A DNA stretch of 64,000 nt, taken from Amycolatopsis eburnea (GTDB taxonomy: Bacteria; Actinomycetota; Actinomycetes; Mycobacteriales; Pseudonocardiaceae). The position numbers and the translations under genes are program-made. Location of the stretch: contig NZ_RSEC01000021.1 of assembly GCF_003937945.1 (NCBI RefSeq), positions 310,001 to 374,000 of the forward strand, given 5' to 3'. Position 1 is the stretch's first letter. Each line of letters opens with the position of its first letter. Under the pieces are notes generated by a model that ran no database searches, had not been told where the DNA came from, and worked only from the letters and a program-made list of their open reading frames with translations. Below, one piece after another: positions 24,432-33,526 of this stretch.

Positions 24432-25426
24432 GGTTGGGACTGGCGGGCACCGGCCGGATCGGCACCGCGCACGCGGAGACGCTGAAGGGCTTCGAGGAGG
24501 TCGAGTCGGTCGTGGTGGCCGACGTCGACCCGGCGCGGGCCGCCGCGGCCGCCGCGAAACTGGGCGTGGAGACGGCTTCTCTCGACGACCTGTTCACCGC
24601 GGGGATCGACGGACTGGTCGTCACGGCGGCGACGGACGCGCACCCGGGCCTGATCATCGCGGCGGTCGACGCGGGCATCCCGGTGTTCTGCGAAAAGCCG
24701 GTGGCCGCGGACATCCCCGGCACGCTGGCCGTCATCGACCGCATCGGCGCTTCGGACGTCCCGGTGCAGATCGGCTTCCAGCGCCGGTTCGACGCGGGCT
24801 ACGCGGCGGCGCGGGCCGCGGTCGCGTCGGGCGAGCTGGGCTGGCTGCACACGCTGCGCGCGACGACGTTCGACCCGGCGCCCCCGCCGGCGGAGTACGT
24901 CGCCCACTCGGGTGGCCTGTTCCGCGACTGCGGCGTCCACGACTTCGACGTCGTCCGCTGGGTCAGCGGCCGCGAGGTCGAGGAGGTGTACGCGATCGGC
25001 GCCAACCGCGGCGAGCGCTTCTTCGCGGACGCGGGCGACGTCGACACGGCGGCGGCGACGCTCACCCTGGACGACGGCACCCTGGCGACGGTGTCCCTGA
25101 CCCGCTACAACGGCGCGGGCTACGACGTGCGCCTGGACGTGCTGGGTTCGGTGTCGGGCGTGGTGGTCGGCCTGGACGACCGCGCGCCGCTGCGCTCGGT
25201 GGAGCCGGGGGTGCCCCCGCTGCCGGGCCCGGCGTACCCGGGCTTCATGGAGCGCTTCCGCCCGGCGTACACGACCGAGCTGCGCGCGTTCCTGGACGTC
25301 GTCGCGGGCCGCGCGCCCTCGCCGTGCGTGGCGGCGGACGCGCTGGAGGCGTTCTACATCGCGGAGGCGTGCGAGGTGTCGCGCCGCGAACGGCGTCCGG
25401 TGAAGCTGGCGGAGGTCCGGCGCTGA
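24428..25426 (+). CDS. Gfo/Idh/MocA oxidoreductase, probable myo-inositol 2-dehydrogenase
   Basis: 332 residues. The N-terminal NAD-binding Rossmann fold has GTGRIGTAHAETL at the start. The family motif CEKPVAAD (catalytic lysine at about 94) is present. The substrate domain has GGLFRDCGVHDFDV with the conserved Asp and His. It probably oxidises myo-inositol to scyllo-inosose, the first step of the pathway, because no other dehydrogenase lies in the cluster. Other inositol isomers or sugars are possible substrates, so I leave the symbol open. It is translationally coupled to the LacI regulator by a 4-nt overlap, with GGAGGAG upstream. Confidence 0.85.
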   Translation: MRLGLAGTGRIGTAHAETLKGFEEVESVVVADVDPARAAAAAAKLGVETASLDDLFTAGIDGLVVTAATDAHPGLIIAAVDAGIPVFCEKPVAADIPGTLAVIDRIGASDVPVQIGFQRRFDAGYAAARAAVASGELGWLHTLRATTFDPAPPPAEYVAHSGGLFRDCGVHDFDVVRWVSGREVEEVYAIGANRGERFFADAGDVDTAAATLTLDDGTLATVSLTRYNGAGYDVRLDVLGSVSGVVVGLDDRAPLRSVEPGVPPLPGPAYPGFMERFRPAYTTELRAFLDVVAGRAPSPCVAADALEAFYIAEACEVSRRERRPVKLAEVRR

Positions 25427-25469
25427 AACCCGGTCGCGCGCCGGGCGGCCCCGCGGGCAGACTCCGGGC

Positions 25470-25940
25470 GTGCTCGCCCTGACCCCGCTCGACGAGGCCG
25501 CCCTCGCGCGGCTGCTCGACGCCGCCGTCGCCGGAGCCGACCCGCTGGACGTCATGCCCCCGGTCGAGGGCCCGCCCGGCTGGACACCCGCGCGCCGGAC
25601 GGCGTTCCTCGACTTCCACCGCGGCCGCTGCCTCGACCCGGCCACGGCGGTCGAGCGCACGTGGGTGGTCGACGCGGACGGCACCGCGGTGGGCGCGGCC
25701 CGCCTGGAACGCCACGGCGACGCGGTGGAGGCGGGGATCTGGCTCAGCCGCGACGCCCGGGGCCGCGGGATCGGCCGCGAGGTGATGAAGCTGCTGCTGG
25801 CCGAGGCCCGCTCGACCGGAGCAGCCCGCATGATCGCGTCGACGACGGCGGGCAACGGCGGCGCCCGAGCGGTGCTGACCGGGCTCGGCGCGGCGCTCAC
25901 GATCGAGGGTGACGAGGTGCGGGCAGTGCTCAGGCTGTGA
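25470..25940 (+). CDS. GNAT-family N-acetyltransferase
   Basis: 156 residues. The acetyl-CoA binding motif A of GNAT enzymes appears as RDARGRGIGREVMKLLLAEA (about 91-110), after two beta strands in which the protein compares ERTWVVDADGTAVGAARLERHG. The substrate is unknown; N-terminal protein, amino acid or small amine acetylation are all possible. It starts at a GTG 44 nt after the iolG-like gene, perhaps at the end of that transcript, and its 3' end overlaps the convergent SnoaL-like gene by 11 nt. Confidence 0.75.
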   Translation: MLALTPLDEAALARLLDAAVAGADPLDVMPPVEGPPGWTPARRTAFLDFHRGRCLDPATAVERTWVVDADGTAVGAARLERHGDAVEAGIWLSRDARGRGIGREVMKLLLAEARSTGAARMIASTTAGNGGARAVLTGLGAALTIEGDEVRAVLRL

Positions 25941-26262
25941 CGCGCCAGTGCTCCACGATCCGCCCGTCGCGCAGGCGCTCGATCTGCATCTGCCGCACCG
26001 GTTCCGGGCCGAAGCCGTGTACCAGCAGGTGCGCGGCCACCAGATCGCCGTCTTCCAGGAGGTGGACCTCCTCGAAACGCAGGTCCGGCGCCTGCCGCCG
26101 GAGGTCCTCGACGATCGGCTTGAGGCCCTCGGGCCCGCGCGGCGGGTCCGGCAGGCTCGGGCTGTGGTTGACGTACGCGGGGTCGATGAGCTCGTCGAAC
26201 GCGTCGAGGTCACCGCGGTTGAAGGCGGCCAGGTAGCGGCGGACGACATCGGTGTTGGTCAT
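25930..26262 (-). CDS. SnoaL-like (NTF2-fold) polyketide-cyclase family protein
   Basis: 110 residues from the chosen ATG. It shows the NTF2-like features of the SnoaL family: TNTDVVRRYLAAFNRGDLDAFDELIDPAYVNHSP at the start and a C-terminal strand ending RDGRIVEHWRVTA. These small alpha+beta barrels bind hydrophobic ligands; some are cyclases or isomerases but most in genomes are uncharacterised. An in-frame ATG at 26307 would add 15 residues, but homologs usually start at the chosen site. It is divergent from the LysR gene 60 nt away, which may regulate it. Confidence 0.75.
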   Translation of the reverse strand: MTNTDVVRRYLAAFNRGDLDAFDELIDPAYVNHSPSLPDPPRGPEGLKPIVEDLRRQAPDLRFEEVHLLEDGDLVAAHLLVHGFGPEPVRQMQIERLRDGRIVEHWRVTA

Positions 26263-26322
26263 GCCCGCCAGGCAACCAGCGTCCGGGCCGGACCGGAAAT
26301 ACGTCATTTATGCTGAAGCCGT

Positions 26323-27153
26323 ATGAATGGGTTCGAGGCTTTCGTCGCGGTCGCCGAGGAGCTCCACTTCGGCCGCGCCGCCGATCGGCTGGGCGTCAGC
26401 CAGCCGACGCTCTCGCGAGCGGTCGGCGGGCTCGAACGCGCGCTCGGCGTCACGCTCTTCGACCGCACCACCCGCCGCGTCGCGCTGACGCCCGAAGGCG
26501 AGGCGATGCTGCCGGATGCCCGCACCGCCGTCGACGCCACCCAGGCCGCGCGGCGCCGGGCCCGGCGGGCCGGGGCGCTGGTCGTGGTGTCCAAACCGGA
26601 CGGTGACGGTGGGCTCCTGCCCGGCATCCTCGCGGAATTGGCCGAGCCCGCGGAGCTGCTGTTCGCGACCACGGGCGACGAAGCCGCGAACATGCTCCGC
26701 GACGGCCGCGGCGACGTCGCGCTGGTGGCCGCCCCCTTCGACCGCACCGGCCTGGACGTCGAGCAGGTCCGGGCCGAGCCCCGCGTCGCCGCCCAGCCGC
26801 GGGGACGGGAAGCGACGACGCTGACCGAAGTCCTCGCTCGCCCGGCCGTCACGTGGCCCGGCGTCGACGAGCGTCTCGACGCCTACTACCGCGCCAGAGA
26901 CCGCGAAACCGCCGGTTCGCCGCCCGCGCGGTACGGGCCGCCGGCGAAGGACCTGGCCGAGGCGCTGCGGCTGGTGGAACTCGGCCAGGCGGTGACGTTC
27001 CTGCCGGAGTCGGTCGCCCGCCGCTACCCGCGCGACGGGATCGCCTACCGGCGCATCGAGGGCCTCAGCGACGCCCGGCTGCAGGTGGCGTGGCCGGAGA
27101 CGTCCCGCTCACCGCGGGTGGCGGCGTTCGTGCGGGCCGCGCTCCGCCAGTAG
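26323..27153 (+). CDS. LysR-family transcriptional regulator
   Basis: 276 residues. The N-terminal winged helix reads [36 protein letters not shown] (about 5-40), the typical LysR DNA-binding region. A shortened effector domain begins with [17 protein letters not shown]. It is 20-30 residues shorter than usual LysR proteins. It is divergent from the SnoaL-like gene, the usual arrangement for a LysR target. Its last 45 nt overlap the convergent small gene that follows, one of several convergent overlaps in the window. Confidence 0.88.
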   Translation: MNGFEAFVAVAEELHFGRAADRLGVSQPTLSRAVGGLERALGVTLFDRTTRRVALTPEGEAMLPDARTAVDATQAARRRARRAGALVVVSKPDGDGGLLPGILAELAEPAELLFATTGDEAANMLRDGRGDVALVAAPFDRTGLDVEQVRAEPRVAAQPRGREATTLTEVLARPAVTWPGVDERLDAYYRARDRETAGSPPARYGPPAKDLAEALRLVELGQAVTFLPESVARRYPRDGIAYRRIEGLSDARLQVAWPETSRSPRVAAFVRAALRQ

Positions 27154-27432
27154 CGGCAGGATCTCCGTCTGCACGTACTCCAGCGCGTCCCGCGAAGGCT
27201 CGATGTGCGGCCCCTGCACCCAAACCACCCCGTGCCGGACCGCCGCGCCCGTGACCCGCTCTCGCAGCGGACCCACCACCCCCGCGCCCAGCACCAGCGC
27301 GTCCACGACACCCAGCCGGGACAGCACCGCTTCTTCCGAAGCGACGCCGTCCGCGGCGAGACCCGCCGCGGACAGCGCCGCCGTCACCCTCGAGACCGTG
27401 GCCGGGTTGCGGCCGAACAGCAGCACCTTCAT
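27109..27432 (-). CDS. Small receiver-like protein of unknown function
   Basis: 107 residues from ATG 27432. It starts [20 protein letters not shown], a beta strand and helix like the first half of a response-regulator receiver or a Rossmann fold. [18 protein letters not shown] and [15 protein letters not shown] follow. The paired acidic residues and phospho-acceptor aspartate of real receivers are not evident, so phosphorylation is unlikely. The frame runs 45 nt into the LysR gene on the other strand. An upstream in-frame extension to 27459 exists but lacks a good start. I do not recognise a named family. Confidence 0.6.
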   Translation of the reverse strand: MKVLLFGRNPATVSRVTAALSAAGLAADGVASEEAVLSRLGVVDALVLGAGVVGPLRERVTGAAVRHGVVWVQGPHIEPSRDALEYVQTEILPLLAERGPHERRHPR

Positions 27433-27472
27433 GCCCCGAGCCTCACACCTCAAGCGCACCTGAGGTCAAGTG

Positions 27473-27523
27473 CCGTGAAGGCCTCCTTGCCGGGCAAAAA
27501 AGCCGGTAAGGAGGCCTTCACGG
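27473..27523 (-). terminator. Long hairpin after asnB, family C copy 1
   Basis: The arms begin CCGTGAAGGCCTCCTT and pair over 21 bp with a single G-T wobble; an 8-nt loop contains six A residues on the + strand (U on the asnB transcript). It starts 4 nt after the asnB stop and before the small gene on the same strand, so it probably terminates asnB. A near-identical hairpin lies at 39678-39728. Confidence 0.75.
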
Positions 27524-27526
27524 ACT

Positions 27527-29368
27527 TCAAGACAGCTCGAGCGTGGGGGAGTACATCTCGATCCAGTGGTACAGGTCGAGCACCCGGTCCAGGCCGATGC
27601 GCATGGCCGGGTCCATGGTCGCCGGGTCCACTTCGGACGCCCGGTGCGCCCACGCCCGGTCGACCAGGCCGAACACCTCGTGCTTCGGCTCCGCCAGTAC
27701 TTCCTTGACCTGCTGCTGCAGCGCCGCCGCGTAGCCCGGGTCCTGCGTCGACGGGTACGGGCTCTTCACCCGCTGCGCCACCGATTCCGGGAGCACGTGC
27801 TTGGTCGCGTGCCGCAGCAGGCTCTTCTCCCGGCCGTCGAACGTCTTCAGCGACCACGGCGTGTTGTAGACGTACTCGACCAGCCGGTGGTCGCAGAACG
27901 GCACGCGGACCTCCAGGCCCACCGCCATCGACGCGCGGTCCTTGCGGTCGAGCAGCATCCGCACGAACCGGGTCAGGTGGAGGTTGCAGATGGTCCGCAT
28001 CCGCGCCTCCTGCGCGGACTCGCCGTCGAGGTGCTCCACCGCGGAAACCGCCGATGCGTACTGGTCGGCGATGTAGGTCTCGACGTCGAGGTTCTTCACC
28101 AGCTCCGGCGTGTACAGCGACGCCCGCTCGTCCATCATCGACGTCCGGAACGCCAGCCACGGGAACGTGTCGGCGTTGACGGCCTTTTCGTCGTGGAACC
28201 AGCGGTAGCCGCCGAACACCTCGTCGGCCGACTCGCCCGACAGGGCCACCGTCGACTGGCCGCGGATCGCCTTGAACAGCAGGTACAGCGACGTGTCCAT
28301 GTCGCCGAGGCCGGCCGGGATGTCGCGGGCCCGCAGCACCGCGCGCCGGACCTCGGGGTCGGTCAGGTCGCCCGGGTTGAGCATGACGTCTTCGTGCGCG
28401 GAGTTGACCAGCTGGGCGACGTCCCGCACGAACGGCGAGTCCGCGGTGTCGCGCATCTCGTCCGGCTTGAAGTTCTCCTCCTGGCCGAAGAAGTCGACGG
28501 AGAACGTCCGCAGCTGCTCGCCCTGCTCGGCCAGCCGCGCGGCGGCGAGCCCGGTGACGGCGCTGGAGTCGAGCCCGCCGGAGAGCAGCACGCACCGCGG
28601 GACGTCCGCGACGAGCTGGCGGTTGACGATGTCGGTCATCAGCTCGCGCACGCGCGCGACCGTCGTCTCCTGGTCGTCGGTGTGCTTCTTCGCGTCCAGC
28701 TTCCAGTACGTGCGGGTCTTGATGCCCTCGCGGGACACGGTGACGATCGTGCCCGGCTGGACCTCTTCCATGTCCTTCCACAGCGACCAGCCCGGCCGCT
28801 TGGTGAAGCCGGCCAGCTCGCGGAAGCCGTCGAGGTCGACGACCTTCTTGGCCAGCGGGTTGGCCAGGATCGCCTTGGGCTCGGAGCCGAACAGGACGCC
28901 GTCGCGGGTCGGGTAGTAGTAGAACGGCTTGATGCCCATCCGGTCGCGGATCATGACGAGCCGGTCGTCGCGCTCGTCCCAGATCGCGAAGGCGTACATG
29001 CCGTTGAGGTGGTCGACGACCTCGTCGCCCCACTGCAGGTAGCCGTGCAGCACGACCTCGGTGTCGCTGTCGGTCTCCCACTGGTGGCCGAGCTTGGTCA
29101 GCTCTTCCTTCAGCTCGGTGAAGTTGTAGGCCTCACCGCTGTAGACCATCGCGACGTCGCCGTTCGGCGTGCGCACCGACATCGGCTGACGGCCGCCGGG
29201 CAGGTCGATGATGGCCAGCCGCCGGTGGCCGAGCGCGACGTTGCGGCGCACCCAGGTGCCTTCGTCGTCCGGGCCGCGGCAGGACATGGTCGCGGTCATC
29301 GCGTCGACCACTTCCTGGCGGCGGGTGAGGTCGGCGTCGTAGGAAACCCAGCCGGCGATACCGCACAT
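27527..29368 (-). CDS. asnB: Asparagine synthetase, glutamine-hydrolysing
   Basis: 613 residues. The N-terminal class II glutamine amidotransferase domain begins MCGIAGWVSYD with the nucleophile Cys2 free after Met removal, and has RRLAIIDLPGG and MVYSGEAYNF. The synthetase domain starts near residue 240 with the PP-loop LSGGLDSSAV, which binds ATP. It converts aspartate, glutamine and ATP to asparagine. Length and layout match actinobacterial AsnB. GGGAG lies before the ATG. The divergent neighbour is the kdp operon, 324 nt away. A hairpin follows the stop by 4 nt, so it is transcribed alone. Confidence 0.93.
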   Translation of the reverse strand: MCGIAGWVSYDADLTRRQEVVDAMTATMSCRGPDDEGTWVRRNVALGHRRLAIIDLPGGRQPMSVRTPNGDVAMVYSGEAYNFTELKEELTKLGHQWETDSDTEVVLHGYLQWGDEVVDHLNGMYAFAIWDERDDRLVMIRDRMGIKPFYYYPTRDGVLFGSEPKAILANPLAKKVVDLDGFRELAGFTKRPGWSLWKDMEEVQPGTIVTVSREGIKTRTYWKLDAKKHTDDQETTVARVRELMTDIVNRQLVADVPRCVLLSGGLDSSAVTGLAAARLAEQGEQLRTFSVDFFGQEENFKPDEMRDTADSPFVRDVAQLVNSAHEDVMLNPGDLTDPEVRRAVLRARDIPAGLGDMDTSLYLLFKAIRGQSTVALSGESADEVFGGYRWFHDEKAVNADTFPWLAFRTSMMDERASLYTPELVKNLDVETYIADQYASAVSAVEHLDGESAQEARMRTICNLHLTRFVRMLLDRKDRASMAVGLEVRVPFCDHRLVEYVYNTPWSLKTFDGREKSLLRHATKHVLPESVAQRVKSPYPSTQDPGYAAALQQQVKEVLAEPKHEVFGLVDRAWAHRASEVDPATMDPAMRIGLDRVLDLYHWIEMYSPTLELS

Positions 29369-29692
29369 AGGTGATCCCCTCTCCCAAAGATTTGCTTAGC
29401 CGATACAACTATCGGTAACACAGGTGTAACACGCGCTGTAGATCTTGTCTGCCCGAATTGCACGTTCCGCACTTGTTCGGTCACGCGTTGTGTCGTGAGT
29501 CACTGGCCAACTGCATGCAGTCACATCAGGGCAAACGTTTGCGTGACCGCCGCCACCAGCCATAAAGACCGCGTAAATGCGTGTCAGGAACGCATCAAGG
29601 CGCCATCAGCCGCGGGTCCGGGCGGGCCGGGGGAGCCGCACAGTGAACGGCGTCCGGTCACCGAACCCGGTGGCCCGTCTTGAGAGGTGCCT
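29369..29692. promoter_or_regulatory. Divergent region between asnB and the kdp operon
   Basis: This 324-nt gap must hold both promoters. Close to asnB, CCGATA (29400-29405) pairs with TATCGG (29410-29415) around CAAC, a small hairpin in the asnB leader. GCAAACGTTTGC at 29531-29542 is a perfect 12-bp palindrome of the type used by LacI-family proteins. ATGCGT and ACGCAT near 29580 form another short stem. GAGAGG just before 29693 is the ribosome binding site of the first small kdp gene. I looked for a c-di-AMP riboswitch and do not find a convincing one. Confidence 0.4.
29531..29542. promoter_or_regulatory. Perfect 12-bp palindrome GCAAACGTTTGC
   Basis: The site lies mid-way between the divergent asnB and kdp starts. 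The sequence, with its central CG, is like LacI/GalR-family operators, but no such regulator is adjacent; the nearest LacI gene (23409) has a different predicted site. It may serve a distant regulator or be chance. Confidence 0.35.
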
Positions 29693-29776
29693 GTGGCCGA
29701 CTTGCTCTACGCCGTCCTGCTGATCGGCGTGTTCGTGGTGCTCGCGCTGGCACTGCGCGGGATGGAAAAGCTGTGA
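29693..29776 (+). CDS. 27-residue single-helix membrane peptide upstream of kdpF
   Basis: GTG 29693 to TGA 29776 encodes ADLLYAVLLIGVFVVLALAL after the start and then a short RGMEKL tail, a single transmembrane helix with a charged end. GAGAGG stands 5 nt before the GTG and the stop overlaps the kdpF start in a GTGA arrangement, so both signal and coupling support translation. I recall similar short peptides before kdpF in other actinobacteria, usually left unannotated. Like KdpF it may be a lipid-like stabiliser of the KdpABC complex; that is inference from position and shape. Confidence 0.7.
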   Translation: MADLLYAVLLIGVFVVLALALRGMEKL

Positions 29777-29862
29777 GCGCGGCCAACGTCGCCGGCGGAG
29801 TGCTGGCGCTCGGCCTCCTCGTGTACCTCTTCGTCGCGCTGATCAAGCCGGAGAAATTCTGA
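29773..29862 (+). CDS. kdpF: KdpF, small subunit of the K+-transporting ATPase
   Basis: 29 residues, starting [20 protein letters not shown] after Met and ending ALIKPEKF. It is a single helix that closely matches KdpF of other bacteria (about 29 residues, ending in xxAF or xEKF). KdpF stabilises the KdpABC complex in the membrane. The GTG start overlaps the stop of the preceding peptide by 4 nt, and its stop shares one base with the kdpA start (TGATG). Confidence 0.9.
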   Translation: MSAANVAGGVLALGLLVYLFVALIKPEKF

Positions 29863-31523
29863 TGTCCGACACTACGGCCGGGCTCATCCAGCTCGGCCTG
29901 CTGCTCGCCGCCCTCGCCGCGGTCTACCGGCCGCTCGGCGACTACCTGGCGCACGTCTTCTCCACCGAGAAGCACCTGAAGCTCGAAAAGGGCCTCTACC
30001 AGCTCTTCCGGGTCAACCCGGACTCCGAACAACGCTGGCCGACCTACGCCGCCGGCGTGCTCGGCTTCTCGTTCGTCTCGGTCGTCCTGCTCTACCTGCT
30101 GCAGCGCCTGCAGCCGCTCCTGCCGTGGAACCTCGGCCGCGGCGCGGTGAGCCCCGGCGTCGCCTTCAACACGGCGATCTCGTTCGTCACCAACACGAAC
30201 TGGCAGTCCTACGTCCCCGAGACGACGATGGGCCACTTCGTGCAGATGGCCGGGCTGACGGTGCAGAACTTCCTGTCCGCGGGCGTCGGCCTGGCCGTGG
30301 CGATCGCCGTGACGCGCGGGTTCGTCCGCGCGAAGACCGACCGCCTCGGCAACTTCTGGGTGGACCTGACGCGCGGCACGATCCGCGTCCTGCTGCCGAT
30401 GGCGTTCGTGTTCGCGCTGGTGCTGGTCGCGCTCGGCGTCGTGCAGAGCCTGAAGGCCGGGGTGGCCGTCACCAACCCGGACGGCAGCCACAGCACGATC
30501 GCGCTGGCCCCGGCCGCGAGCCAGGAGGCGATCAAGGAACTCGGCACCAACGGCGGCGGCATCCTCAACGCCAACTCCGCGCACCCCTTCGAGAACCCCA
30601 ACGCGTGGTCGAACCTCGTCGAGCTGTTCCTCATCCTGGTGATCCCGGTCAGCCTGACCCGCGCGTTCGGCACGCTCGTCGGCGACCGCCGCCAGGGCTA
30701 CGTCCTCCTGAGCGTGATGGGCCTGCTCTGGGCCGCGTCGCTGGCGATCATCTGGTTCTCCGAAGCCCACGCGAGCAACCCGGCGGCGCTGGCCGCGGGC
30801 GCGAGCACGGAGGGCAAGGAACAGCGGTTCGGCATCGGCCTGACGTCGCTCTTCGCCGACACCACCACCGGCACCTCGACCGGCGCGGTCAACGGCGCGC
30901 ACGACAGCCTTTCGGGGCTCGGCGGCGGGGGACCGCTGCTGAACATGCTCTACGGCGAGATCTCGCCCGGCGGCGTCGGCACCGGCCTGTACGGCATCCT
31001 CGTCATGGCGATCATCGCGATGTTCCTGGCCGGCCTGATGGTCGGGCGCACCCCGGAGTACCTGGGCAAGAAGCTCGGCAAGCGCGAGGTCACCTGCGCG
31101 GCCATCGCCATGCTCGCGATGCCGACCGTGGTGCTTCTCGGCTCGGGCATCGCTCTGCTGCTGCCGGACACGGCGGGGGCGCTCGGCAACGGCGGCGCGC
31201 ACGGCCTGTCCGAGATCCTGTACGGCTACGCGTCCACCGGCAACAACAACGGCAGCGCGTTCGGCGGCCTGACCGCGACGAACGACTGGTTCCAGTCCTC
31301 GTTCGGCGTCGCCATGGCGATCGGCCGGTTCGTGCCGATCCTCGCCGTGCTCTGCCTGGCCGGTTCCCTGGCCGCGCAACGCAAGGTGCCGGAAACCGCC
31401 GGGACCCTGCCCACCACCGGGCCGCTGTTCGCCACCATGCTCACCGGCACGGTGGTGCTCGTCGCGGCCCTCACGTTCATCCCGGCGCTCGCGCTCGGGC
31501 CCATCGCGGAGGCACTCGCATGA
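29862..31523 (+). CDS. kdpA: KdpA, K+-channel subunit of the K+-transporting ATPase
   Basis: 553 residues with about ten hydrophobic segments. Selectivity-filter-like loops of the superfamily of K+ transporters are visible, including [15 protein letters not shown] and [19 protein letters not shown]. KdpA binds K+ outside and passes it through the membrane, driven by KdpB. Length matches the family (about 555). The start shares a base with the kdpF stop, and the stop overlaps kdpB by 4 nt. Confidence 0.97.
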   Translation: MSDTTAGLIQLGLLLAALAAVYRPLGDYLAHVFSTEKHLKLEKGLYQLFRVNPDSEQRWPTYAAGVLGFSFVSVVLLYLLQRLQPLLPWNLGRGAVSPGVAFNTAISFVTNTNWQSYVPETTMGHFVQMAGLTVQNFLSAGVGLAVAIAVTRGFVRAKTDRLGNFWVDLTRGTIRVLLPMAFVFALVLVALGVVQSLKAGVAVTNPDGSHSTIALAPAASQEAIKELGTNGGGILNANSAHPFENPNAWSNLVELFLILVIPVSLTRAFGTLVGDRRQGYVLLSVMGLLWAASLAIIWFSEAHASNPAALAAGASTEGKEQRFGIGLTSLFADTTTGTSTGAVNGAHDSLSGLGGGGPLLNMLYGEISPGGVGTGLYGILVMAIIAMFLAGLMVGRTPEYLGKKLGKREVTCAAIAMLAMPTVVLLGSGIALLLPDTAGALGNGGAHGLSEILYGYASTGNNNGSAFGGLTATNDWFQSSFGVAMAIGRFVPILAVLCLAGSLAAQRKVPETAGTLPTTGPLFATMLTGTVVLVAALTFIPALALGPIAEALA

Positions 31524-33520
31524 CCGTCGGCGCCGGGGTGTTCAGCCCCCGCCAGCTCTGGACGTCGCTCCCCGACGCGTTCCGGAAGCTCAACCCGAAG
31601 CACCAGCTCGGCAACCCCGTGATGTTCGTGGTGTGGGTGGGATCCGCGCTCACCACGGTCTTCGCGGTCATCGACCCGAGCGTGTTCACCGTCCTGATCG
31701 CCGTGTGGCTGTGGTTCACGGTCCTGTTCGCGAACCTGGCCGAAGCCGTCGCCGAGGGTCGCGGCAAGGCCCAGGCGGAATCCCTGCGGCGGTCGAAGAA
31801 GGAGACCGTCGCGCGCCGCCTCACCGCGACCGGCACGGAGGAGCAGGTCCCGGGCGTCGAGCTGAAGATCGGTGACCTGGTCGTCGTCGAGGCGCGCCAG
31901 GTGATCCCCGGTGACGGCGATGTCGTCGAGGGCATCGCGACCGTCGACGAGTCGGCCATCACCGGCGAGTCCGCCCCGGTCATCCGCGAGTCCGGCGGCG
32001 ACCGCAGCGCCGTCACCGGCGGCACGACCGTGCTGTCCGACCGGATCGTCGTGCGCATCACCACGAAACCGGGCGAGTCCTTTGTGGACCGCATGATCGC
32101 GTTGGTGGAAGGCGCTTCGCGGCAGAAGACGCCGAACGAGATCGCGCTGACCATCCTGCTCTCGACGTTGACGATCATCTTCCTGCTCGCCGTCGTCGCG
32201 CTGCAGCCGATGGCCCGCTACTCCGGGTCCGAGCAGTCGGTGATCGTGCTGACCGCGCTGCTCGTGTGCCTGATCCCGACGACGATCGGCGCGCTGCTGA
32301 GCGCCATCGGCATCGCGGGCATGGACCGCCTGGTCCAGCGCAACGTCCTCGCGACGAGCGGCCGCGCGGTCGAGGCCGCGGGCGACGTCTCGACGTTGCT
32401 GCTCGACAAGACCGGCACCATCACCTTCGGCAACCGCCGCGCGACCGAGCTGATCCCGGTCGGCTCGTCCACACCGGACGAACTCGCCCGCGCCGCCCGG
32501 CTCGCCAGCCTCGCCGACGAGACGCCCGAAGGTCGCAGTGTCGTCGAACTGACCGAGGCTTACGCGGCCCAAGACGAATACGGCGAATTCGTGCCCTTCA
32601 CCGCACAGACGCGGATGTCCGGCCTCGACATCGGCGACCGCCGGATCCGCAAGGGCGCGGCTTCAGCTGTCCGGGCCTGGGTGCGCGACAACGGCGGCGA
32701 CTTCCCCGACGAGACCGAGCGCGTCGTCGACGACATCAGCGCCCAGGGCGGGACCCCGCTGGTCGTCGCCGAGGACGCCGTGGTGCGCGGCGTGATCCGG
32801 CTGTCCGACGTCGTCAAGCCGGGCATGAAGGAGCGCTTCGAAGAGCTGCGCGCGATGGGCATCAAGACGGTGATGATCACCGGCGACAACCCGCTCACCG
32901 CCAAGGCCATCGCGGCGGACGCCGGTGTCGACGACTTCCTCGCCGAAGCCAAGCCCGAAGACAAGATGGCCCTGATCAAGAAGGAGCAGGAAGGCGGCAG
33001 GCTCGTCGCGATGACCGGCGACGGCACCAACGACGCCCCCGCGCTCGCGCAGGCCGACGTCGGCGTCGCGATGAACACCGGCACCTCGGCCGCCAAGGAG
33101 GCCGGGAACATGGTCGACCTCGACAGCGACCCGACGAAGCTGATCGAGATCGTCGAGATCGGCAAGCAGCTGCTGATCACGCGCGGCGCGCTGACCACGT
33201 TCAGCGTCGCCAACGACCTCGCCAAGTACTTCGCGATCCTGCCCGCGATGTTCACCGGCATCTACGCCCAGCTGGGCGGGCTGAACATCATGCACCTGGC
33301 CACGCCGAAGTCGGCGATCCTCTCCGCGGTCATCTTCAACGCGCTGATCATCGTCGTGCTCATCCCGCTGGCCCTGCGCGGCGTGCGGTACAAGCCGTCG
33401 TCGGCCTCGGCCCTGCTGCGCCGCAACCTGCTCGTCTACGGCCTCGGCGGGATCGTCAGCCCCTTCCTCGGGATCTGGCTGATCGACCTGCTCGTGCGCC
33501 TCATCCCCGGAATTGGGTGA
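31520..33520 (+). CDS. kdpB: KdpB, P-type ATPase subunit
   Basis: 666 residues. It carries the P-type ATPase motifs in order: the actuator loop TGES (in [12 protein letters not shown]), the phosphorylation site DKTGT with Asp at about 296, and the hinge [16 protein letters not shown]. It hydrolyses ATP in the cytoplasm to drive K+ uptake through KdpA. An N-terminal extension before the first helices is present as in other KdpB. It overlaps kdpA by 4 nt (ATGA) and is followed after 6 nt by kdpC. Confidence 0.97.
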   Translation: MTVGAGVFSPRQLWTSLPDAFRKLNPKHQLGNPVMFVVWVGSALTTVFAVIDPSVFTVLIAVWLWFTVLFANLAEAVAEGRGKAQAESLRRSKKETVARRLTATGTEEQVPGVELKIGDLVVVEARQVIPGDGDVVEGIATVDESAITGESAPVIRESGGDRSAVTGGTTVLSDRIVVRITTKPGESFVDRMIALVEGASRQKTPNEIALTILLSTLTIIFLLAVVALQPMARYSGSEQSVIVLTALLVCLIPTTIGALLSAIGIAGMDRLVQRNVLATSGRAVEAAGDVSTLLLDKTGTITFGNRRATELIPVGSSTPDELARAARLASLADETPEGRSVVELTEAYAAQDEYGEFVPFTAQTRMSGLDIGDRRIRKGAASAVRAWVRDNGGDFPDETERVVDDISAQGGTPLVVAEDAVVRGVIRLSDVVKPGMKERFEELRAMGIKTVMITGDNPLTAKAIAADAGVDDFLAEAKPEDKMALIKKEQEGGRLVAMTGDGTNDAPALAQADVGVAMNTGTSAAKEAGNMVDLDSDPTKLIEIVEIGKQLLITRGALTTFSVANDLAKYFAILPAMFTGIYAQLGGLNIMHLATPKSAILSAVIFNALIIVVLIPLALRGVRYKPSSASALLRRNLLVYGLGGIVSPFLGIWLIDLLVRLIPGIG

Positions 33521-33526
33521 AGTGAA

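Noticed and set aside
26262..26307. Longer start for the SnoaL-like gene at 26307
   Set aside because: It would push the start against the LysR promoter and add a non-conserved N-terminus; the ATG at 26262 begins at the family domain.
29420..29690. Possible c-di-AMP (ydaO-type) riboswitch before kdp, suggested by a GGGGGAGCC element
   Set aside because: The conserved pairing order and the second consensus block are not found; the GC-rich element can fold in many ways and the motif is too short.
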